This document shows, one piece after another, positions 12,861 through 25,788 of a stretch of 64,000 bases of DNA. Numbering within the stretch: position 1 is the stretch's first letter; every line of letters starts with the position of its first letter. This DNA comes from Dipteronia dyeriana (Eukaryota > Streptophyta > Magnoliopsida > Sapindales > Sapindaceae): NCBI GenBank assembly GCA_032871835.1, contig CM065296.1, positions 54,217,288-54,281,287 of the forward strand. The letters run 5' to 3'. Position numbers and translations under genes: made by a program. The notes beneath the pieces were generated by a model that was not told the DNA's origin, searched no databases, and worked only from the letters and a program-made list of their open reading frames with translations.

Positions 12861-14204
12861 TTCTTAAGGGTTGTAGCCCGACCAAGGCATCAGGAGCTCT
12901 ACCTAGCTTTTCCTGTTCTAGAGATCTGGATGAAAACTATGCTCTTACATTCAAATCCTTCTTAAGGGTGGTAGCCCGACCAAGGCATTAGGAGCGCTAT
13001 CTAGCTATTTCCTGGTCTTGAGATCTGGATGGCAACTATGCTCTTACACTCAGAACCTTCTTATGGTTGGTAGCCTGACCAAGGCATCAGGTGAGCTACC
13101 TAGCTATTCCCTAGTCTTAAGATCTGGGGCAACTATGCTCTTACACTAAGAACCTTCTTGGGGGTGGTAGCCCGACCAAGGCATCAGAAGCGCTATCTAG
13201 CTATTTCATGGTCTTGAGATCTAGATGACAACTATGATCTTACTTTCAGACCCTTCTTGGGGGTGGTAGCTCGACCAAGGCATAATGAGCGCTTCTTAGC
13301 TATTTCCTGGTCTTGATATTTTTGATGACAACTATGCTACTACACTAAGACCTTTCTTAGGGGTGGTAGCCCAACCAAGGCATAAGGAGCGCTACCTAGC
13401 TATTTCCTGGTCTTGAGATCTGGATGGCAACTATACTCTTACACTCAGATCCTTATTATGGGTTGTTGCCCGACTAAGGCATTAGGAGCTCTACCTAGCT
13501 CTTTCCTGGTCTTGAGTTCTGGATGACAACTATGCTCTTACATTTAGATCCTTCTTGGGGGTGGTAGCCCGACCAAGGCATCAAGAGCGATATCTAGCTA
13601 TTTCCTGGTCTTAAGATCTGGATGGCAACTTTGCTCTTACACTCAGATCCTTCTTAGAGGTTGTAGCCCGACCAAGGCATCAGGTTCACTACCTAGCTAT
13701 TTCCTTGTCTTGAGATCTGAATGGCATTTCTTCTATTACACTAAGTACCAACTTGGGGGTGGTAGCCGGACCGAGGCATCAGGTGCGCTACCTATCTATT
13801 TCCTAGTCTTAAGATCTAGATGGCAACTATGCTCAAACACTTAGATCCTTCTTAGAGGTGGTAGCCCGACCAAGGCATCAGGTTCGCTACCTAGCTATTT
13901 CCTAGTCTTGAGATCTGAATGGCATTTATTCTCTTACACTAAGAACCTTCTTAGGGGTGGTAGCCCGACCGAGGCATCAAGTGCGCTACCTATCTATTTC
14001 CTAGTCTTAAGATCTTGATGGCAACTATGCTCTTACTATAAAAATCATCTTGAGGGTGGTAGCCCGACCAAGGCATCAGGAGCGCTATCTAGCTATTTCC
14101 TGGTCTTAAGATATGGATGGCAACTATGCTCTTACACTCAGATCCTTCTTAGAGGTGGTAGCCCGACCAAGGCATCAGGTTCGCTACCTAGCTATTTCCT
14201 AGTC
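12861..14204 (+). repeat. Transition zone to the right-hand monomer families
   Basis: From here CTAGCTATATCCTGG is replaced by CTAGCTATTTCCTGG, and the GGTTCGCTACC and CATTTATTCTC variants begin (first CATTT-type monomer at about 13,731). Small length changes cluster here. A base is missing at about 12,905 (GCTTTTCCTG), and two bases are missing at about 13,122 (GATCTGGGGCAAC). The marker monomer with TTTTTGATGACAAC starts at about 13,317; its relatives recur at about 16,172, 21,220, 23,349, 30,848, 39,241 and 41,403. No other sequence type is present. Confidence 0.75.
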
Positions 14205-15177
14205 TTGAGATCTAAATGGCATTTATTCTCTTACACTAAGAACCTTCTTAAGGGTGGTAGCCCGACCGAGGCATCAGGTGCGGTACCTATCTATTTCCTA
14301 GTCTTAAGATCTGGATGGAAACTATGCTCTTACACTCAGATCCTTCTTAGAGGTGGTAGCCCGACCAAGGCATCAGGTTCGCTACCTAGATATTTCCTAG
14401 TGTTGAGATCTGAATGGTATTTATCCTCTTACACTAAGAACTATCTTGGGGGTGGTAGCCCGACCGAGGCATCAGGTGCGCTACCTACCTATTTCCTGGT
14501 CTTAAGATCTTGATGGCAACTATGCTCTTACTCTAAGAACCTTCTTGGGGGTGGTAGCCCAACCATGGCATCAGGAGCTCTATCTAGCTATTTCCTGGTC
14601 TTGAGATCTGGATGGCAACTATACTCTTACACTCAGATCCTTTTTAGTGGTGGTAGCCCGACCAAGGCATCAGGAGCTCTACCTAGCTATTTCCTGGTCT
14701 TAAGATCTGTATGGAAACTATGCTCTTACACTCAGAACCATCTATGGGGTGGTAGCCTGACCAAGGCAACAAGAGCGCTACCTAGCTATTTCCTGGTCTT
14801 GAGATCTGGATGATAACTATGCTCTTACACTCAGACCCTTCTTGGGGGTGGTAGCCCGACCAAGGTATTAGGAACGCTACCTAGCTATTTCCTGGTCTTG
14901 AGATCTGGATGACAACTATGCTCTTACACTCGGTAGCCCGACCAAAACGTCAGGAGCGCTTCCTATCTATTTTCTGGTCTCGAGATCTGGGTGGCAACTA
15001 TGCTCTTACACTCAGACACTTCTTGGGGGTGGTAGCCCGACCAAGGCAACATGAGAGCTACCTAGCTATTTTCTGGTCTTGAGATCTGGATGGCAACTAT
15101 GCTCTTACACTTAAGTTCTTCTTAGTTGTGGTAGCCCGAGAAAGGCATTAGGAGCGCTACCTAGCTATTTCCTGGTC
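14205..15177 (+). repeat. 973-bp block, copy A, including an 82-bp monomer
   Basis: This block is repeated immediately at 15,178, so the copies start 973 bp apart. The length equals nine 99-bp monomers plus one 82-bp monomer. Both copies open with the CATTTATTCTC monomer and share the pair of monomers ending in CACTAAGAACTATC. Copy A contains the first short monomer in the window (CACTCGGTAG junction at about 14,931). Copy B lacks it. Confidence 0.85.
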
Positions 15178-16069
15178 TTGAGATCTGAATGGCATTTATT
15201 CTCTTACACTAAGAACCTTCTTAGGGGTGGTAGCCCGACAGAGGCATCAGGTGCGCTACCTATCTATTTCCTAGTCTTAAGATCTGGATGGAAACTATGC
15301 TCTTACACTCAGATCCTTCTTAGAGGTTGTAGCCCGACCAAGGCATCAGGTTTGCTACCTAGCTATTTCCTAGTGTTGAGATCTGAATGGCATTTATCCT
15401 CTTACACTAAGAACTATCTTGGGGGTGGTAGCCCTACCGAGGCATCAGGTGCGCTACCTACCTATTTCCTGGTCTTAAGATCTTGATGGCAACTATGCTC
15501 TTACTCTAAGAACCTTCTTGGGGGTGGTAGTCCGACCAAGTCATCAGGAGAGCTATCTAGCTATTTCCTGGTCTTGAGATCTAGATGGCAACTATACTCT
15601 TACACTCAGATCCTTTTTAGGGGTGTTAGCCCGACCAAGGCATCAGGAGCTCTATCTAGCTATGTCCTGGTCTTAAGATCTGTATGGCAACTATGCTCTT
15701 ACACTCAGAACCATCTATGGGGAGGTAGCCTGACCAAGGCAACAAGAGCGCTACCTAGCTATTTCCTGGTCTTGAGATCTGGATGACAACTATGCTCTTA
15801 CACTCAGACCCTTCTATGGGGGTGGTAGCCCGACCAAGGTAACATGAGCGCTTCCTAGCTATTTTCTGGTCACGAGATCTGGATGGCAACTACGCTCTTA
15901 CACTCAGACACTTCTTGGGGGTGGTAGCCCGACCAAGGCAACATGAGCGCTACCTAGCTATTTCCTGGTCTTGAGATCTGGATGGAAACTATGCTCTTAC
16001 ACTTAAATTCTTCTTAGTTGTGGTAGCCCGACAAAGGCATTAGGAGCGCTACCTAGCTATTTCCTGGTC
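15178..16069 (+). repeat. 973-bp block, copy B, lacking the short monomer
   Basis: The sequence follows copy A closely, but the spacing between the shared CTTAGTTGTGG landmarks (15,126 in A, 16,018 in B) is 892 bp instead of 973. The missing 81 bp corresponds to the 82-bp short monomer of copy A together with a 1-bp difference elsewhere. This is presence/absence variation of exactly one monomer between neighbouring copies. Confidence 0.82.
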
Positions 16070-19000
16070 TTGTGATCTGGATGACAAGTATGCTCTTAAA
16101 CTCAGACCCTTCTTTAGGGTGGTAGCTCGACCAAAGCATCATGAGCGCTTCCTAGCTATTTCCTGGTCTTGAGATTTTTGATGAAAACTATGCTATTACA
16201 CTAAGACCTTTCTTGGGGGTGGTAGCCCGACCAAGGCATCAGGAGTGCTACCTAGCTATTTCCTGGTCTTGAGATCTGGATGGCAACTATACTCTTACAC
16301 TCAGATCCTTATTATGGGTGGTTGCCCGACCAAGGCATTAGGAGCTCTACCTAGCACTTTCCTGGTCTTGAGTTCTGGATGACAACTATGCTCTTACATT
16401 TAGATCCTTCTTGGGGGTGGTAGCCTGACCAAGGCATCAGGAGCGCTATCTAGCTATTTCCTGGTCTTAAGATTTCGATGGCAACTATGCTCTTAAACTC
16501 AGATCATTCTTAGGAGTGGTAGCCCGACCAAGGCATCAGGTTCTCTACCTAGCTATTTCCTAGTCTTGAGATCTGGATGGCATTTATTCTCTTACACTAA
16601 GAACCTTCTTGGGGCTGGTAGCCCGACCAAGGCATCAGGAGCGCTATCTAGATATTTCATGGTCTTGAGATCTAGATGACAACTATGCTTTTACACTCAG
16701 ACTCTTTTTAGGGGTGGTAGCCAGACCAAGGCATCAGCAGCACTATCTAGCTATTTCCTGGTCCTGAGATGTGGATGGCAACTATGCTCTCACACTCAAT
16801 TCCTTATTAGGGGTGGTAGCCCGATCAAGGCATTAGGAGCGCTACCTAGCTATTTCCTGGTCTTGAGATCTGGATGACAACTATGCTCTTACAGTCAGAC
16901 CCTTCATGGGGGTGGTAGCCCGACCAAGGCATCAGGAGGGCTATCTAGCTATTTCCTGGTCTTGAGATCTGGATGACAACTTTGCTCTTATAGTCAGACC
17001 CTTGTTGGGGGTGGTAGCCCGACCAAGGCAACAAGAGCGCTACCTAGCTATTTCTTGGTCTTGAGATATAGATGACAACTATGCTCTTACACTCAGACCC
17101 TTCTTGGGGGTGGTAGCCCGACCAAGGCATCAGGAGCGCTATCTAGCTATTTCTTGGTCTTGAGATCTGGATGGCAACTATGCTCTTACACCCAGATCCT
17201 TCTTGTGGGTAGAAGCCTGACCAAGGCATCGGAAGGGCTATCTAGCTATTTCCTGGTCTTGAGTTCTGTATGACAACTATGCTCTTACATTCAGATCCTT
17301 CTAGGGGGTGGTAGCCCGACCAAGGCATCAGGAGCGCTATCTAGCTATTTCCTGGTCTTGATATCTGGATGGCAACTATACTCTTACACTCAGATCCTTC
17401 TTAGCGGTGGTAGCCGGACCAAGGCATCAGGTTCGCTACCTAGCTATTTCCTAGTCTTGAGATCTGGATGGCATTTATTCTCTTACTCTAAGAATCTTCT
17501 TGGGGGTGGTAGCCCGACCAAGGCATCAGGAGCGCTATCTAGCTATTTCATGGTCTTGAGATCTGGATGACAACTATGCTTTTACACTCAGACCCTTCTT
17601 GGGGGTGGTAGCCCAACCAAGGCATTAAGATGGCTTCCTAGCTATTTCCTTGTCTTGAGATCTGTTTGACAACTATGCTCTTACACTCGGTACCCCGACC
17701 AAGGCATCAAAAGCGCTTCCTAGCTATTTTCTGGTCTTGAGATCTGGATGGCAACTATGGTCTTACAATAAAATCCTTCTTAGTTTTGGTAGCCCGACAA
17801 AGGCATTAGGAGGGCTATCTAGCTATTTCCTGGTCTTGAGATCTGGATGACAACTATGCTCTTACAGTCCGACCCTTCTTGGGGGTGGTAGCCGGACCAA
17901 GGCATCAGGAGGGCTATCTAGCTATTTCTTGGTCTTGAGATCTGGATGACAACTATGCTCATACAGTCAGACCCTTCTTGGGGGTAAGAGCCCGACCAAG
18001 GCATTAGGAGCGCTTCCTAGCTATTTCCTAGTCTTGAGATCTGTTTGACAACTATGCTCTTACACTCGGTAGACCGACCAAGGCATCAGGAGCGCTTCCT
18101 AGCTATTTTCTGGTCTTAAGATATTGATGGCAACTATAGTCTTACACTCAAATCCTTCTTAACTTTGGTAGCCCGACAAAGGCATTAGGAGGGCTATCTA
18201 GCTATTTCCTGGTCTCGAGATCTGGATGACAACTATGCTCTTACAGTCAGACCCTTCTTGGGGGGTGGTAGCCCGACCAAAGCATCAGAAGGGCTATCTA
18301 GCTATTTCCTGGTCTTGAGATCTGGATGACAACTATTCTCTTACACTCGGACCCTTCTTAGGGGTGCTAGCCCGACAAAGGCATCAAGATCGCTATCTAG
18401 CTATTTCTTGGTCTTGAGATCTGGATGGCAACTATGCTCTTACACCCATATCCTTCTTAGGGGTGGTAGCCTGACCAAGGCATCGGGAGGGCTATCTAGC
18501 TATTTCCGTGACTTGAGATCTAGATGACAACTATGCTCTTAGACTCAGATCCTTCTTGGGTGTGGTAGCCCGACCAAGGCATCAGGAGGGATATCTAGCT
18601 ATTTCCTGGTCTTGAGTTCTGGATGACAACTATGCTCTTACATTCAGATTCTTCTTGGGGGTGGTAGCCCGACCAAGGCATCAGGAGCACTATCTAGCTA
18701 TTTCCTCGTCTTGAGATCTGGATAATAACAATGCTTTTACACTCAGACCCTTCTTGGGGGTGGTAGCCCGACCAAGGCATTAGGAGTGCTACCTAGCTAT
18801 TTCCTAGTCTTGAGATCTGTTTGACAACTATGCTCTTACACTAGGTAGCCCGACCAAGGCATCAGGAGCGCTACCTAGCTATTTCCTGGTCTTGAGATCT
18901 GGATGATACCTATGCTCTTTCACTCAGACCCTTCTTGGGGGTGGTAGCCGGACCAAGACATCAGGAGCGCTATCTAGCTATTTCATGGTCTTGAGATCCA

Positions 19001-19839
19001 GATGACAACTATGCTTTTACACTCAGACCCTTCTTGGGGGTGGTAGCCCGACCAATTCATCAGCAGCACTATCTAGCTATTTCCTTGTCCTGAGATCTAG
19101 ATGGCAACTATGCTGTTAAACTCAATTCCTTCTTAGAGGTGGTAGCCCGACCAAGGCATCAGGAGCGCTACCTAGCTTTTTCCTGGTCTTAAATCTGGAT
19201 GACAACTATGCTCTTACACTCGGTAGCCCGACCAAGGCATCAGGAGCGCTTTCTAGCTATTTCCTGGTCTTGAGATCTGGATGGCAACTATGGTCTTACA
19301 CTCAAATCCTTCTTAGTTGTGGTATCCCGACAAAGTCATCAGGAGCGCTACCTAGCTATTTCCTGGTCTTGAGATCTGGATGACAACTATGCTCTTACTT
19401 TCAGACCCTTCTTGGGGGTGGTAGCCCGACCAAGGCAACAGGAGCGCTACCTAGCTATTTACTGGTCTTGAGATATGGATGACAACTATGCTCTTACACT
19501 CAGACCATTCTTGGGGGTGGTAGCCCGACCAAGGCATCAGGAGCGCTATCTAGCTATTTCTTGGTCTTGTTATCTAGATGGCAACTATGCTCTTACACTT
19601 AGACCCTTCTTGGGGGTGGTAGCCCGACCAAGGCAACAGGAGCGCTACCTAGCTATTTCTTGTTCTTGAGATATGATTGACAACTATGCTCTTACACTCA
19701 GATCCTTCTTGGCGGTGGTAGCCCGACGAAGGCATCAGAATGGCTATCTAGCTATTTCTTGGTCTAGAGATCTGGATGACAGCTATGCTCTTACAGTCAG
19801 ACCCTTCTTGGGGGTTGTAGCCCGACCAAGGTAACATGA
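16070..19839 (+). repeat. Mixed monomers without a clear higher-order period
   Basis: This stretch is ordinary 99-bp monomers of the right-hand families, with short monomers at about 17,688, 18,067, 18,843 and 19,221. The TTTTTGATGA monomer at about 16,172, followed by the TTATTATGGGTGGTTGCCC monomer, repeats the order seen at about 13,316 and at later sites. A weak repeat pairs 17,640-17,900 with 18,010-18,300, both having a GATCTGTTTGAC short monomer followed by a CTCAAATCC monomer. I saw no other element. Confidence 0.65.
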
Positions 19840-21966
19840 GCGCTTCCTAGCTATTTCCTTGTCTTGAGATCTGGATGGTAACTATGCTATTACACTCAAA
19901 TCCTTCTTAGTTGTGGTAGCCCGACAAAGGCATCAGGAGCGCTACCTAGTTATTTCCTGGTCTTGTGATCTGGATGGCAACTATGCTTTTACACTCAGAC
20001 ATTTCTTTGGGGTGGTAGCCCGACCAAGGCAACAGGAGCGCTACCTATTTATTTCCTGGTCTTGAGATCTAGATGACAAGTATGCTCTTACAGTCAGACC
20101 CTTCTTGGGGGTGGCAGCCCGACCAAGGCATCAGGAGCGCTTCCTAGCTATTTCCTAGTCTTGGGATCTGGATGACAACTATGCTCATACACTCGGTAGC
20201 CTGACCAAGGCATCAGGAGCGCTGCCTAGCTATTTCATGGTCTTGAGATCTGGATGGCAACTATGCTATTACACTCAAATCCTTCTTAGTTGTGGTAGCC
20301 CGACAAAGGCATCGGGAGCGCTACCTAGCTATTTCCTGGTCTTATGATCTGGATGGAAACTATGCTCTTACACTCAGACCCTTCTTGGGGATGGTATGTC
20401 GACCAAGGCAACAAGAGCGCTACATAGCTATTTCCTGGTCTTGAGATCTGGATGACAAGTATGCTCTTACACTCAGACCCTTCTTGGGGGTGGTAGCCCG
20501 ACCAAGGCAACATGAGCGCTTCCTAGCTATTTCCTGGTCTTGAGATTTGGATGGCAACTATGCTCTTACACTCAAATCCTTCTTAGTTGTGGTAGCCCGA
20601 CAAAGGCATCAGGAGCGCTACCTAGTTATTTCCTGGTCTTGTGATCTTGATGGCAACTATGCTTTTACACTCAGACATTTCTTTGGGTCGGTAGCCCGAC
20701 CAAGGCAACAGGAGCGCTACCTATTTATTTCCTGGTCTTGAGATCTAGATGACAAGTATGCTCTTACATTCAGACCCTTCTTGGGGGTGGTAGCCCGACC
20801 AAGGCATCAGAGCTCTTCCTAGCTATTTCCTGGTCTTGGGATCTGGATTACAACTATGCTCATACACTCGGTAGCCCGACCTAGGCATCAGGAGCGCTTC
20901 CTAGCTATTTCCTGGTCTTGAGATCTGGATGGCAACTATGCTCTTGCACTCAAGTCCTTCTTAGTTGTGGTAGTCCGACAAAGGCATCACGAGCGCTACC
21001 TAGCTATTTCCTGGTCTTGTGATCTGGATGGAAACTATGCTCTTACACTCAGACTCTTCTTGGGGATGGTATCTCGACCAAGGCAACAAGAGCGCTACCT
21101 AGCTATTTCCTGGTCTTGAGATCTGGATGACAAGTATGCTCTTACACTCAGACCCTTCTTGGGGGTGGTAGCCCGACCAAGGCATCATGTGCGCTTCCTA
21201 GCTATTTCCTGGTCTTGAGATTTTTGATGACAACTATGCTATTACACTAAGACCTTTCTTGGGGGTGGTAGCCGGACCAAGGCATCAGGAGCGCTACAAA
21301 GCTATTTCCTGGTCTTGAGATCTGGATGGCAACTATATTCTTACACTCAGATTCTTATTATGGGTGGTTGCCCGACCAAGGCATTATGAGCTCTACCTAG
21401 CTTTTTCCTGGTCTTGAGTTTTGGATGACAACTATGCTCTTACATTTAGATCCTTCTTGGGGGTGGTATCCCGACCAAGGCATCATGAGCGCTATCTAGC
21501 TATTTCTTGGACTTAAGATCTGGATGGCAACTATGCTCTTACACTCAGATCCTTCTTAGGGGTGGTAGCCCAACCAAGGCATTAGGTTCGCTACCTAGTT
21601 ATTTCCTAGTCTTGAGATCTGGATGGCATTTATTCTCTTACACTAAGAACCTTCTTGGGGGTGGTAGCCTGACCAAGGCATTAGGAGCGCTATCTAGCTA
21701 TTTCATGGTCTTAAGATCTAGATGACAACTATGCTTTTACACTCAGACTCTTCTTGGGGGTGGTAGCCCGACCAAGGCAACAGCAGCGCTATCTAGCTAT
21801 TTCCTGGTCCTGAGAACTAGATGGCAACTATGCTTTTACACTTAGTTCCTTCTAAGAGTTGGTAGCCCTACCAAGGCATTAGGAGCGCTACCTAGCTATT
21901 TCCTGGTCTTGGGATCTGGATGACAACTATGCTCATACACTCGGTAGCCCGACCAAGGCATCAAGA
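19840..21966 (+). repeat. 2.13-kb higher-order block, copy A
   Basis: This block repeats at 21,967-24,190 with an offset of 2,127-2,129 bp. Offset checks: the GAGATCT before GATGGTAACT at 19,866 and 21,993 (2,127), and the TTTTTGATGACAAC monomer at about 21,220 and 23,349 (2,129). It includes an internal run in which GACATTTCTTTGGGG, GACAAGTATGCTC and short monomers alternate, and this run occurs about twice inside the block. Confidence 0.82.
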
Positions 21967-24190
21967 GCGCTTCCTAGCTATTTCTTGGTCTTGAGATCTT
22001 GATGGTAACTATGCTCTTACACTCAAATCCTTCTTAGTTGTGGTAGCCCGACAAAGGCATCAGGAGCGCTACCTAGTTATTTCCTTGTCTTGTGATCTGG
22101 ATGGCAACTATGCTTTTACACTCAGACATTTCTTTGGGGCGGTAGCCCAACCAAGGCAACAGGAGCGCTACCTATTTATTTCCTGGTCTTGAGATCTAGA
22201 TGACAAGTATGCTCTTACAGTCAGACCCTTCTTGGGGGTGGCAGCTCGACCAAGGCATCAGGAGCGCTTCCTAGCTATTTCCTGGTCTTGGGATCTGGAT
22301 GATAACTATGCTCATACACTCGGTAGCCTGACCAAGGCATCAGGAGCGCTGCCTAGCTATTTCATGGTCTTGAGATCTGGATGGCAGCTATGCTATTACA
22401 CTCAAATCCTTCTTAGTTGTGGTAGCCCGACAAAGGCATCAGGAGCGCTACCTAGCTATTTCCTGGTCTTGTGATCTGGATGGAAACTATGCTCTTACAC
22501 TCAGACCCTTCTTGGGGATGGTATGTCGACCAAGGCAACAAGAGCGCTACATAGCTATTTCCTGGTCTTGAGATCTGGATGACAAGTATGCTCTTACAGT
22601 CAGACCCTTCTTGGGGGTGGTAGCCCGACCAAGGCAACATGAGCGCTTCCTAGCTATTTCCTGGTCTTGAGATTTTGATGGCAACTATGCTCTTACACTC
22701 AAATCCTTCTTAGTTGTGGTAGCCCGACAAAGGCATCAGGAGCGCTACCTAGTTATTTCCTGGTCTTATGATCTGGATGGCAACTATGCTTTTACACTCA
22801 GACATTTCTTTGGGGCGGTAGCCCGACCAAGGCAACAAGAGCGCTACCTATTTATTTCCTGGTCTTGAGATCTAGATGACAAGTATGCTCTTACAGTCAG
22901 ACCCTTCTTGGGGGGTGGTAGCCCGACCAAGGCATCAGGAGCACTTCCTAGCTATTTCCTGGTCTTGGGATCTGGATGACAACTATGCTCATACACTCGG
23001 TAGCCCGACCTAGGCATCAGGAGCGCTTCCTAGCTATTTCCTGGTCTTGAGATCTGGATGGCAACTATGCTCTTACACTCAAGTCCTTCTTAGTTGTGGT
23101 AGCCCGACAAAGGCATCAGGAGCGCTACCTAGCTATTTCCTGGTCTTGTGATCTGGATGGAAACTATGCTCTTACACTCAGACCCTTCTTGGGGATGGTA
23201 TCCCGACCAAGGCAACAAGAGCGCTACCTAGCTATTTCCTGGTCTTGAGATCTGGATGACAAGTATGCTCTTACACTCAGACCCTTCTTGGGGGTGGTAG
23301 CCCGACCAAGGCATCATGTGCGCTTCCTAGCTATTTCCTGGTCTTGAGATTTTTGATGACAACTATGCTATTACACTAAGACCTTTCTTGGGGGTGGTAG
23401 CCGGACCAAGGCATCAGGAGCGCTACAAAGCTATTTCCTGGTCTTGAGATCTGGATGGCAACTATATTCTTACACTCAGATTCTTATTATGGGTGGTTGC
23501 CCGACCAAGGCATTAGGAGCTCTACCTAGCTTTTTCCTGGTCTTGAGTTTTGGATGACAACTATGCTCTTACATTTAGATCCTTCTTGGGGGTGGTATCC
23601 CGACCAAGGCATCAGGAGCGCTATCTAGCTATTTCTTGGAATTAAGATCTGGATGGCAACTATGCTCTTACACTCAGATCCTTCTTAGGGGTGGTAGCCC
23701 AACCAAGGCATTAGGTTCGCTACCTAGTTATTTCCTAGTCTTGAGATCTGGATGGCATTTATTCTCTTACACTAAGAACCTTCTTGGGGGTGGTAGCCTG
23801 ACCAAGGCATTAGGAGCGCTATCTAGCTATTTCATGGTCTTGAGATCTAGATGACAACTATGCTTTTACACTCAGACTCTTCTTGGGGGTGGTAGCCCGA
23901 CCAAGGCATCAGCAGCGCTATCTAGCTATTTCCTGGTCCTGAGATCTAGATGGCAACTAAGCTTTTACACTTAGTTCCTTCTAAGAGTTGGTAGCCCTAC
24001 CAAGGCATTAGGAGCGCTACCTAGCTATTTCCTGGTCTTGGGATCTGGATGACAACTATGCTCATACACTCGGTAGCCCGACCAAGGCATCAAGAGCGCT
24101 TCCTAGCTATTTCTTGGTCTTGAGATCTTGATGGTAACTATGCTCTTACACTCAAATCCTTCTTTGTTGTGGTAGCCCGACAAAGGCATC
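21967..24190 (+). repeat. 2.13-kb higher-order block, copy B
   Basis: This is a near-copy of 19,840-21,966 with scattered single-base differences (for example TTTGGGGCGGTAG at about 22,135, where copy A has TTTGGGGTGG). Its right part, from about 23,645, is also the left copy of the 1,072-bp duplication, so the two duplication events overlap. Similarity to copy A fades at about 24,190. Confidence 0.8.
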
Positions 24191-24716
24191 AGGAGCGCTA
24201 CCTATCTATTTCCTGGTCTTGTGATCTGGATGGCAACTATGCTTTTACACTCAGACCCTTCTTGGCGGTGGTAGCCCGACCAACGCAACTGGAGCGCTAC
24301 CTAGCTATTTCCTGGTCTTGAGATTTGGATGACAACTATGCTCTTACTTTCAGACCCTTCGCGGGGGTGGTAGCCCGACCAAGGCAACAGATGCGCTTCC
24401 TAGCTACTTCCTGGTCTTGAGATCTAAATGGCAACCATGCTCTTACACTCAATTCCTTCTTAGTTGAGGTAGCCCGATAAAGGCATCAGGAACGCTACCT
24501 AGCTATTTTCTGGTCTTGTGATCTGGATGGCAACTATGCTCTTACACTCAGACCCTTCTTGGAGGTGGTAGCCCGACCAAGGCATCAGGAGAGCTATCAT
24601 GCTATTTCTTGGTCTTGAGATCTGGATGGCAACTATGCTCTTACACCCAAATCCTTCTTGGGGGTGGTAGCCTGACCAAGGCATCGGGAGGGCTATCTAG
24701 CTATTTCCGTGACTTG
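23645..24716 (+). repeat. 1,072-bp block, copy 1
   Basis: This block is repeated directly at 24,717-25,788. The antisense open frames and the CATTTATTCTC monomers recur exactly 1,072 bp apart, equal to ten 99-bp monomers plus one 82-bp monomer. Because copy 1 overlaps the 2.13-kb block and copy 2 does not, the 1,072-bp event probably came later. Confidence 0.82.
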
Positions 24717-25788
24717 AGATCTGGATGGCAACTATGCTCTTACACTCAGATCCTTCTTAGGGGTGGTAGCCCAACCAAGGCATTAGGTTCGCTACCTAGT
24801 TATTTCCTAGTCTTGAGATCTGGATGGCATTTATTCTCTTACACTAAGAACCTTCTTGGGGGTGGTAGCCTGACCAAGGCACTAGGAGCGCTATCTAGCT
24901 ATTTCATGGTCTTGAGATCTAGATGACAACTATGCTTTTACACTCAGACTCTTCTTGGGGGTGGTAGCCCGACCAAGGCATCAGCAGCGCTATCTAGCTA
25001 TTTCCTGGTCCTGAGATCTAGATGGCAACTATGCTTTTACACTTAGTTCCTTCTAAGAGTTGGTAGCCCTACCAAGGCATTAGGAGCGCTACCTAGCTAT
25101 TTCCTGGTCTTGGGATCTGGATGACAACTATGCTCATACACTCGGTAGCCCGACCAAGGCATCAAGAGCGCTTCCTAGCTATTTCTTGGTCTTGAGATCT
25201 TGATGGTAACTATGCTCTTACACTCAAATCCTTCTTTGTTGTGGTAGCCTGACAAAGGCATCAGGAGCGCTACCTATCTATTTCCTGGTCTTGTGATTTG
25301 GATGGCAACTATGCTTTTACACTCAGACCCTTCTTGGCGGTGGTAGCCCGACCAACGCAACTGGAGCGCTACCTAGCTATTTCCTGGTCTTGAGATTTGG
25401 ATGACAACTATGCTCTTACTTTCAGACCCTTCGTGGGGGTGGTAGCCCGACCAAGGCAACAGATGCGCTTCCTAGCTACTTCCTGGTCTTGAGATCTAAA
25501 TGGCAACCATGCTCTTACACTCAATTCCTTCTTAGTTGAGGTAGCCCGATAAAGGCATCAGGAACGCTACCTAGCTATTTTCTGGTCTTGTGATCTGGAT
25601 GGCAACTATGCTCTTACACTCAGACCCTTCTTGGAGGTGGTAGCCCGACCAAGGCATCAGGAGAGCTATCATGCTATTTCTTGGTCTTAAGATCTGGATG
25701 GCAACTATGCTCTTACACCCAAATCCTTCTTGGGGGTGGTAGCCTGACCAAGGCATCGGGAGGGCTATCTAGCTATTTCCGTGACTTG
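24717..25788 (+). repeat. 1,072-bp block, copy 2
   Basis: This is a near-identical copy of 23,645-24,716. Only a few differences are visible, for example CAAGGCACTAGG at about 24,875 against CAAGGCATTAGG, and TTCGTGGGGG at about 25,430 against TTCGCGGGGG, a CpG-to-TpG type change. It contains the short monomer at about 25,143, matching 24,071 in copy 1. Confidence 0.82.

Noticed and set aside
20325..20513. Minus-strand open frames with PWSGYHPQEGSE-like repeats (also at 22,452, 24,499, 25,571, 34,538 and 43,034)
   Set aside because: These are the antisense of the same monomer. No monomer is inverted and no independent coding evidence exists.
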